20,958 nucleotides of DNA. Origin: SOIA01 sp050116035. GTDB taxonomy: Bacteria > Acidobacteriota > Aminicenantia > Aminicenantales > Aminicenantaceae. Position 1 is the stretch's first letter. Each line of letters begins with the position of its first letter. Location: the NCBI GenBank assembly GCA_050116035.1, contig JASFPJ010000012.1, positions 1-20,958 on the forward strand, in the 5' to 3' direction. Below the pieces are notes generated by a model. It saw only the letters and a list, made by a program, of their open reading frames with translations, ran no database searches and was not told where the DNA came from. Both the position numbers and the translations under genes were made by a program. Shown one piece after another: positions 16,281-20,958 of the stretch.

Positions 16281-16622
16281 CTATCTTTTTTCCTTTAACC
16301 TGGCGGCTTTTCCTTTGAGTTTACGCAGATAGTATAACTTGGCTCTTCTGACTTTCCCATGCCTCACGACTTCAATTTTTTTGATCATTTTGGAGTGAAG
16401 AGGCAATATCCTTTCGACTCCGATACCAAAAGAAATCTTCCGGACTGTGAATGTCGCCCCAAGTCCAGAGCCTCTTTTGGCGATCACATCACCCTGAAAA
16501 ACTTGAACTCTTTCTTTATTTCCTTCTCTAATAATCACATGGACTTTTATCGTATCCCCCACTCGAAAAGAAGCTGGATCTCTCGTTGTTTGTTTATCTT
16601 CCACTAAGTCAATCAGATTCAT
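16281..16622 (-). CDS. rplS: 50S ribosomal protein L19
   Basis: A 113-residue protein matching bacterial L19 in length and sequence. Recognisable segments are FRVGDTIKVHVIIREGNKER, VFQGDVIAKRGSG, TFTVRKISFGIGVERILPLHS and the basic end RRAKLYYLRKLKGKAARLKE. L19 lies at the 30S-50S interface. The ATG is inside the 3' end of trmD (14-base overlap), preceded by AAGGAAAGAG within trmD, so the two are translationally linked as in many trmD-rplS pairs. Confidence 0.97.
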   Translation of the reverse strand: MNLIDLVEDKQTTRDPASFRVGDTIKVHVIIREGNKERVQVFQGDVIAKRGSGLGATFTVRKISFGIGVERILPLHSKMIKKIEVVRHGKVRRAKLYYLRKLKGKAARLKEKR

Positions 16623-17361
16623 CTCTCTTTCCTTTCTTTTCTGTTTTTATTTTATCCAATATCTTTTTTTCTTCCCGAGACACTGTTCGATTCTCAAGGA
16701 GATCAGGTCTCAAGAGCCACGTCTTTTCCAGAGATTTTTTGAGTCGCCAGGATTTAATCCGGCTGTGGTCTCCAGAGAATAGAACTTCTGGAACTTTTTT
16801 CCCTCTAAAATCTCGGGGTCGAGTGTACTGAGGGAATTCCAACAATCCAGTGAAAAATGTATCATTTCTTACCGAATCTGCCTTTCCCACGACTCGAGGA
16901 ACAAACCTCGATACTGCATCCACAGTGACTAAAGCCGCAGGCTCTCCTCCAGTAAGAATATAATCACCGATGGAAATCTCACCCGTTACTAGATGTTGGA
17001 CCACTCTCTCATCGACTCCTTCATAACGGCCGCAGATAAGGATGATTTGGTCGTTTTGAGCTAAATCCTCCGCGTACTGAAAATCAAGTTTTCTTCCTTG
17101 TGGAGAAAGGAGGAATACGGGCACTCCCTCCCTGCGCCTTATCTCTTCAACAGCCGCAAATATTGGCTCAGGCTTTAAGACCATTCCCTGACCGCCTCCA
17201 AACGGACGATCATCCACTTGTTTGTGTTTATCTCTAGTAAACGTTCTCAGATCGTGAACATGAACCTCGATTAAGCCCTTCTCCAGGGCTTTTTTTACAA
17301 CTCCTCCTGAGAAAGCACTGCTAAAAATCTCGGGGAATATGGTGATTATATCAAATCTCAT
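16609..17361 (-). CDS. trmD: tRNA (guanine-N1-)-methyltransferase
   Basis: A 250-residue SPOUT-class methyltransferase that makes m1G37 in tRNAs and so prevents +1 frameshifting. Trefoil-knot S-adenosylmethionine-binding segments are visible: LLSPQGRKL, LICGRYEGVDERV and the SIGDYILTGGEPAALV loop. The N-terminal DIITIFPEIF and DDRPFGGGQGMVLKPEP are hallmark TrmD sequences. The start overlaps the rimM stop by 11 bases. The C-terminus is Lys/Glu-rich and its DNA carries the ribosome binding site of rplS. Confidence 0.97.
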   Translation of the reverse strand: MRFDIITIFPEIFSSAFSGGVVKKALEKGLIEVHVHDLRTFTRDKHKQVDDRPFGGGQGMVLKPEPIFAAVEEIRRREGVPVFLLSPQGRKLDFQYAEDLAQNDQIILICGRYEGVDERVVQHLVTGEISIGDYILTGGEPAALVTVDAVSRFVPRVVGKADSVRNDTFFTGLLEFPQYTRPRDFRGKKVPEVLFSGDHSRIKSWRLKKSLEKTWLLRPDLLENRTVSREEKKILDKIKTEKKGKRDESD

Positions 17362-17873
17362 TCAACTCTAAAAGACCCTCAGGAGGATCGATCCGGATTA
17401 TCTTCTGTTTCAAGTCTACCTCAAGACACACCGTACGTGTAAAGGGAATAAGAATCTCATTTCTCCCTTGAGTCACAACTAATAGATTATTGTCTTTTAC
17501 CCATATTAAATCGGAAACGTTTCCGACTTGTTTCCCGCTTTGAGTTACGACAGAGCATCCGATGATTTGGAAGGAATAATAGTTATCTTCTTCCAAGCTT
17601 TGAAGCACGTTCTCCGGAAGTTGAACTTCCAGACCGACGAGTTCGCGAGCCCGGGAAAGAGAGTCTACTCCCTCCAGCTTGATGATATAATGCTCTTTAT
17701 AGGAGCGTAAGGATTCAACCCGGAATTCTTCGAGGCTATCTTTTTTCTTAAGAAATGCCCTTAAAAAAAAAATGTTTCAGCGAGTGTTCAAAGTAAGGCT
17801 TAAACCTTAATTCGCCCCTCTTGCCTTGGCTCCTTATAAATTTTCCTATAGTAACCAAACTATCCTTTTTCAA
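17351..17873 (-). CDS. rimM: ribosome maturation factor RimM, interrupted by a frameshift
   Basis: RimM binds S19 and assists late 30S maturation. The two halves are in different frames. The N-terminal piece (from a TTG at 17873 or 17858, near the khpA stop) reads LVTIGKFIRSQGKRGELRFK and stops at 17748-17750. The C-terminal piece is open from 17776 to the stop at 17351 and reads SLEEFRVESLR, HYIIKLEGVDS, then the PRC-barrel part LEEDNYYSFQIIGCSVV and NEILIPF. They meet at a run of ten T (17763-17772 as A on the plus strand). Removing one T joins them into about 173 residues, the usual RimM length. Either the homopolymer count is wrong, or the gene is mutated, or slippage restores the frame. 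The GTG at 17608 is internal to the conserved protein and is not a credible start for RimM. Confidence 0.88.
17763..17772 (-). other. ten-T run at the rimM frame break
   Basis: Ten T on the coding (minus) strand mark the place where the RimM frame changes. Nine T would keep one frame through the junction. Runs of this length are known for polymerase slippage and for sequencing errors. Confidence 0.9.
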
Positions 17874-18096
17874 TGATCTCGAGGTTAAATCTTCTTTTCA
17901 GCTTCATTCCTGCAGCACCAAGAATAATCCTGATAGCCCTTGCTGTCCTTCCTTGTTTTCCGATAACCTTGCCTAAATCTTCCTGAGCCACCTTCAATTC
18001 CAGGATCGTGGTTTGTTCCCCTTCCAGCTGGGAAACCTGTACCTTTTCTGGATTGTCAACTAAGGATTTGGCAATCAATTCAACGAGTTCTTTCAC
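17860..18096 (-). CDS. khpA: KH-domain RNA-binding protein KhpA
   Basis: A 78-residue single KH-domain protein, the normal length of KhpA. The GxxG loop is visible in LGKVIGKQGRTARAIR, the typical KH RNA-binding motif. In Gram-positives KhpA works with KhpB (EloR) on small-RNA and cell-wall-related regulation; no khpB is in the window. The start is GTG at 18096 with a strong AAAGGAGG five bases upstream. The gene sits between rpsP (11-base gap) and rimM, the usual order. Confidence 0.93.
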   Translation of the reverse strand: MKELVELIAKSLVDNPEKVQVSQLEGEQTTILELKVAQEDLGKVIGKQGRTARAIRIILGAAGMKLKRRFNLEIIEKG

Positions 18097-18101
18097 TGTA
18101 A

Positions 18102-18109
18102 CCTCCTTT
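18102..18109 (-). promoter_or_regulatory. strong ribosome binding site for the khpA GTG start
   Basis: AAAGGAGG on the minus strand, five bases before the GTG and overlapping the rpsP stop codon. Confidence 0.75.
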
Positions 18110-18377
18110 AAGTTTTAGAATGTTGATTGGAAAGTTTCTCCTGTTTGGAAACTTTATTCAAAAGAGATTGTACTGTCTTTGAAGCTTGAGCTCCTCTCTT
18201 CAGCCAATAATTGGCTCTTTCATAATCCACTTTAATCTCAGGGGGTTCTTTTAACGGGTCATAGTAGCCGAGAATATCTTTCGCCTTGCTTTCTCTTGGT
18301 TTATTAGAATCGATAGCTATGATTCGATAAAAAGGCCTTTTTTTTGCTCCGAGTCTCATCAATCGTATTGAAATCAT
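18108..18377 (-). CDS. rpsP: 30S ribosomal protein S16
   Basis: An 89-residue S16 of normal length. Family segments MISIRLMRLGAKKRPFYRIIAID and ILGYYDPL are clear, with the YWLKRGAQ(A)S motif in the second half. S16 is an early 30S assembly protein. It is the first gene of the rpsP-khpA-rimM-trmD-rplS run, 200 bases downstream of ffh. Confidence 0.97.
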   Translation of the reverse strand: MISIRLMRLGAKKRPFYRIIAIDSNKPRESKAKDILGYYDPLKEPPEIKVDYERANYWLKRGAQASKTVQSLLNKVSKQEKLSNQHSKT

Positions 18378-18559
18378 TGTTTATCCATGTTTTTAAAGAT
18401 GAACAGTGATAATATCGAAATTTTCACCTAAAGTCAACTAATTTAACGAGATGGAAGGAAGAATGAGGCCCTGAAATATGAGATTGCCACACTCCCTGTG
18501 GGAACACTCAATTTTTAGATGACATTTTAAATGATCATGAGGAAATAATGTGTACACCC

Positions 18560-18579
18560 GGGGAAAGTCCCCATATAGC
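18560..18579. repeat. palindromic element fragment, copy 4
   Basis: GGGGAAAGTCCCC followed by ATATAGC matches the reverse complement of the left end of copy 2 (7457-7476) at 17 of 20 bases. It lies in the 201-base gap between ffh and rpsP, just past the ffh stop. Confidence 0.55.
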
Positions 18580-19910
18580 TAATGAGATGAGGGAAGAGAG
18601 GAAAGAAGTTTTTGAAAGTGAGACTTTTTCATCATTTTTTTCATCTCTGCAAACTGCTTCAACAGCTGGTTCACTTCAGAAACAGGCCTTCCGCTTCCCT
18701 TAGCAATTCTCGCGCGACGGCTCCCGTTTATTATTTTTGGGTTTTCTCTTTCTTCCATTGTCATGGAGTTGATGATGGCCTCAAAATGAAGAATCTTTTT
18801 ATCATCTATTTGCAGCTTAGACAGGCCTTTCATGGGTCCGGCTTGAGGCATTAGATTCATAACCTGGGAGAGAGAACCCATTTTTTTCATCTGCACAAGC
18901 TGTTTTTTAAAATCCTCGAAGGTCAATTCTTGCTTTTTTAATTTGCGAGCCAGGGCTTCCGCCTCTTCCAAGTCAGCTTCTTTCTCCGCTTTCTCGACTA
19001 AACTCAAGATGTCCCCCATCCCAAGGATACGTGAGGCCATCCGGTCAGGATGAAAGACCTCGAGCTTATCAAATTTTTCACCGACTCCGACAAATTTAAT
19101 CGGCTTCCCGGTCACTGAGACGATAGATAAGGCTGCTCCTCCCCTGGCATCTCCATCAAGCTTGCTCAAAATGACGGATGTCAGACCAATCTTTTCCTCA
19201 AAAAGCTGAGCGCTCTTCACTGCGTCCTGTCCCGTCATAGAATCTCCAACATAAATCAACTCTACAGGCTTGAGGATATCTTTCACCATGCGAAGCTCTT
19301 CCATGAGTTCATTATCGATATGAAGTCTCCCTGCAGTATCCACGATAAGTGGGTCAAAACCTTTATTTCCGGTATGTTTAAGGAGTTGCTTAAGAGCTCT
19401 TGAAGGCGAAGTCATCTGATCTTTCGTCATTTCGTAGAAAGGCAGATTGAGCATTTTAGATATCATCTTCAACTGGTCCTGAGCTGCAGGCCTTTTCAGG
19501 TCAAAAGAGACAAGGAGAGGGTTTTTCTGTAAACTTAAAACCCATTTGGCCAATTTTCCGCAGGTGGTTGTTTTTCCAGAGCCCTGAAGACCCACCAGCA
19601 TGAAAATTGAAGGAGGATGACTCGCAAATTTCAGTTTTTCTGCCTCCTGACCCAAGAGAGATGTCAGCTCATCCTTGACAATCTTGATCACTTGCTGGGC
19701 AGGGCTGAGACTCGTGAGAACTTTCTGGTCCAAAGCCTTATTTTTTACTCTTTCTTCAAAATCTTTCACCACTCGATAATTCACATCTGCCTCAAGAAAC
19801 GTCATGCGAATCATCTTCAGAGCTTCAGCCATGTTTTTTTCCGTGATTTTTCCTTCACCACGGAGAAACTTCATCACTTTTTGGAGCCGGCGCGATAATT
19901 GATCAAACAT
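18579..19910 (-). CDS. ffh: signal recognition particle GTPase Ffh (SRP54)
   Basis: A 443-residue SRP54 protein. It binds 4.5S RNA and signal sequences and brings ribosomes to FtsY. The N domain covers about residues 1-95, then the G domain with G1 GLQGSGKTTT (107-116), FDLKRPAAQDQL, DTAGR and SKLDGDARGG. The Met-rich M domain fills about 320-443 (QMKKMGSLSQVMNLMP, INGSRRARIAKGSGR). The ATG has AGGAGAG just upstream. It leads the rpsP-rplS cluster, and a strong promoter-like site lies about 240 bases upstream. Confidence 0.97.
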   Translation of the reverse strand: MFDQLSRRLQKVMKFLRGEGKITEKNMAEALKMIRMTFLEADVNYRVVKDFEERVKNKALDQKVLTSLSPAQQVIKIVKDELTSLLGQEAEKLKFASHPPSIFMLVGLQGSGKTTTCGKLAKWVLSLQKNPLLVSFDLKRPAAQDQLKMISKMLNLPFYEMTKDQMTSPSRALKQLLKHTGNKGFDPLIVDTAGRLHIDNELMEELRMVKDILKPVELIYVGDSMTGQDAVKSAQLFEEKIGLTSVILSKLDGDARGGAALSIVSVTGKPIKFVGVGEKFDKLEVFHPDRMASRILGMGDILSLVEKAEKEADLEEAEALARKLKKQELTFEDFKKQLVQMKKMGSLSQVMNLMPQAGPMKGLSKLQIDDKKILHFEAIINSMTMEERENPKIINGSRRARIAKGSGRPVSEVNQLLKQFAEMKKMMKKSHFQKLLSSLPSSH

Positions 19911-19987
19911 TTTCTCTCCTGGAGGTCAGGGATTGACTTGGGAAATTTTCACATTGGGTTGAGGCCTTGACGTTAAACTCAAGATCA

Positions 19988-20044
19988 GGTCTTATCTGGT
20001 TGACAAGACCGAGGATTGATTCTGTCTCTCAGGCACCAATCCTC
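19988..20044 (-). promoter_or_regulatory. two adjacent hairpins in the ffh leader
   Basis: A six-base stem (GGTCTT 19988-19993 with AAGACC 20005-20010) directly abuts an eight-base stem (GAGGATTG 20011-20018 with CAATCCTC 20037-20044). Both arms are perfect. I do not recognise a known riboswitch. Confidence 0.4.
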
Positions 20045-20147
20045 ACTACCCCTAACCTCAAAACAAACAATGTCAAGGCGTGACCCCGAAGGTCAAACCG
20101 CGAAAGTCTAACTCCGTCTTATCCGATGTTAAGCCCTAACCTCATTC

Positions 20148-20176
20148 AATATAAGTGAACCTCCTGACAAAGTCAA
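20148..20176 (-). promoter_or_regulatory. sigma-70-type promoter for ffh
   Basis: On the minus strand: TTGACT (20176-20171), a 17-base spacer, and TATATT (20153-20148), each hexamer 5/6 to consensus. Transcription would start near 20141, leaving a leader of about 230 bases before the ffh ATG. Confidence 0.6.
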
Positions 20177-20292
20177 TCCAGCTTGCATGAATGAGTGCCA
20201 TGGGGATAGGGTCTCCATTCTCTGACCAAAACTCATATCTGACAGTCAAGAAGAAAAGTCATGCATTCGTTCCTTCCCCGCTCAACCGCAAC

Positions 20293-20319
20293 TTGACATT
20301 TTTCACGATTGTGTTTAAT
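20293..20319 (+). promoter_or_regulatory. possible sigma-70-type promoter for accB-accC
   Basis: A perfect TTGACA (20293-20298) is followed after 15 bases by TTTAAT (20314-20319); a 17-base spacing would give the weaker TAATGT. It lies about 70 bases upstream of the accB start. Confidence 0.45.
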
Positions 20320-20372
20320 GTAGTACTAATTTTTTTTAGATTTTTAAGAGAGATCCTTTCATTTCTGCGTGC

Positions 20373-20380
20373 AGAGGAGA
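20373..20380 (+). promoter_or_regulatory. ribosome binding site deciding the accB start
   Basis: AGAGGAGA lies six bases before the ATG at 20387. An in-frame GTG at 20369 sits upstream of this site and is less likely to be used. Confidence 0.75.
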
Positions 20381-20386
20381 GCAACG

Positions 20387-20860
20387 ATGAGCTCGAAAAT
20401 TGACTACAAAGAGATAAATAAGCTCGTCAAATTCATGGAGGAGAAAAAACTTTCTCATTTCGAGCTGGAGATAGAAGGTCTGAAAATCAAGATAAATCGA
20501 AACCCAAGTCCTCTTCCTCCTTCAGAATCGATACCCGTCTCTCCAGAACCAGCAGAATCAGTGGAGAATGAAAGCGTTCAGCCCCAAGATGTCGAACCCG
20601 AAAAGGGAAAAAATAATCTCTCCTTAATCACCTCTCCCATGGTCGGAACTTTCTATCGCGCTCCAGATCCTTCTTCCTCTCCTTTTGTTGAAATTGGAGA
20701 CCCGGTGAAGAAAAATCAGACTCTCTGTATAATCGAGGCCATGAAATTGATGAATGAAATCGAAGCAGAAGTCGATGGAGTTCTCGAAAAAATATTCGTT
20801 GAGAATGGAAATCCTGTCGAATATGGTCAAAAACTTTTTGCAATCAAACCACTCTCCTGA
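20387..20860 (+). CDS. accB: biotin carboxyl carrier protein of acetyl-CoA carboxylase
   Basis: About 157 residues, the normal BCCP length. The N-terminal helix (INKLVKFMEEKKLSHFELEIEG) and a Pro/Ser/Glu-rich linker (about 40-75) lead to the C-terminal biotinyl domain, with SPMVGTFYRAPDP and the biotin site EAMKLM, where K120 is the biotinylated lysine. It carries CO2 between biotin carboxylase and carboxyltransferase in the first step of fatty acid synthesis. The ATG at 20387 is chosen for its ribosome binding site. accC follows six bases after the stop, the standard accBC operon. Confidence 0.96.
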   Translation: MSSKIDYKEINKLVKFMEEKKLSHFELEIEGLKIKINRNPSPLPPSESIPVSPEPAESVENESVQPQDVEPEKGKNNLSLITSPMVGTFYRAPDPSSSPFVEIGDPVKKNQTLCIIEAMKLMNEIEAEVDGVLEKIFVENGNPVEYGQKLFAIKPLS

Positions 20861-20866
20861 TCGCTT

Positions 20867-20958
20867 ATGTTTTCAAAAATCTTAATCGCAAATCGGGGTG
20901 AAATATCCCTGCGTATCATCCGCGCAGCCCGGGAATTGGGCTTAAAAACAGTCGCTGT
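20867..20958 (+). CDS. accC: biotin carboxylase, N-terminal fragment cut by the window edge
   Basis: Only 30 complete codons are visible. They read FSKILIANRGEISLRIIRAA and continue with RELGLKTVAV, the hallmark N-terminus of biotin carboxylase. The enzyme carboxylates the biotin on AccB using ATP and bicarbonate. The ATG lies six bases after accB, with no clear ribosome binding site of its own, so translation is probably coupled to accB. Confidence 0.93.
   Translation, partial: MFSKILIANRGEISLRIIRAARELGLKTVA

Larger units (their letters stand above)
19911..20386. other. 476-base divergent intergenic region, ffh leader and accB promoter region
   Basis: No credible gene. It holds a minus-strand promoter-like site for ffh (20148-20176), a plus-strand promoter-like site for accB (20293-20319), and several hairpins: GGTCTT/AAGACC (19988-20010), GAGGATTG/CAATCCTC (20011-20044), and TGACC/GGTCA (20081-20095), the last with a UUCG-like loop on the minus strand. 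CCCTAACCTCA occurs twice (20050-20060, 20134-20144). All these hairpins would be in the ffh leader transcript. Confidence 0.6.

Noticed and set aside
17351..17608. The 85-codon GTG-initiated frame as a complete small protein
   Set aside because: Conserved RimM sequence continues upstream of the GTG in the same frame to the T10 run and beyond it in another frame, so this is only the C-terminal part of RimM.
19960..20045. Minus-strand fragments like a TPP riboswitch (GGTGCCTGAGAGA and ACCTGATCTTGA...TCAAG)
   Set aside because: The P2/P3 stems and the closing P1 helix are missing, the GCGTAGGGA-type end is absent, and the downstream gene is ffh, not a thiamine gene.
19911..20386. Possible 4.5S SRP RNA gene next to ffh
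   Set aside because: The conserved GGAAGGAAGCAGCC-type core of SRP RNA does not occur on either strand.

Overview
The window is a gene-dense bacterial chromosomal segment of mostly conserved housekeeping genes. Gene order (rpsA next to an HU/IHF gene; ffh-rpsP-khpA-rimM-trmD-rplS-rnhB) and an oriC-distant, plasmid-free, phage-free content point to a core chromosome. The mix of an NhaC-type antiporter, isoaspartyl dipeptidase, M29 aminopeptidase, a short-chain acyl-CoA dehydrogenase, a sigma-54 activator and a long TPR/coiled-coil protein would suit a peptide-using anaerobe of the Acidobacteriota/Aminicenantota type. That placement is inference and no rRNA is present to test it.

Left part, plus strand (1-6572): the 3' part of rpsA, then an HU/IHF gene and a HIT-family nucleotide phosphorylase/hydrolase, all overlapping; then an acyl-CoA dehydrogenase, a membrane-anchored PpiD-like folding factor and a short M29 aminopeptidase. 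Centre (6573-12365): a minus-strand PlsC-like acyltransferase, a plus-strand pair made of an IadA-like isoaspartyl dipeptidase and an NhaC-family antiporter, then a minus-strand GAF/AAA+/Fis sigma-54 activator followed by a small CPCC-motif protein. Right part, minus strand (12366-19910): ffh, rpsP, khpA, rimM, trmD, rplS, rnhB and, one base after rnhB, a 1032-residue TPR-coiled-coil-TPR protein. The window ends with divergent accB and the first 30 codons of accC, separated from ffh by a 476-base intergenic region that holds two promoter-like sites and several hairpins.

The most notable observations are these. (1) rimM is split into two frames at a run of ten T; one base fewer restores a full-length RimM. 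(2) A family of GGGGAC/GTCCCC palindromic elements occurs in four intergenic places, one of them a 121-base nested hairpin, resembling REP/RAYT-type mobile palindromes. (3) The IadA homologue has Glu where E. coli IadA has its carboxylated metal-bridging Lys. (4) The acyltransferase has a one-residue-expanded, altered catalytic motif. (5) ffh has a good promoter about 230 bases upstream, giving a long, hairpin-rich leader. No tRNA, rRNA, CRISPR, integrase or IS transposase was seen. I did not find a convincing new multi-gene system; the oddities are at the level of single genes and intergenic elements.
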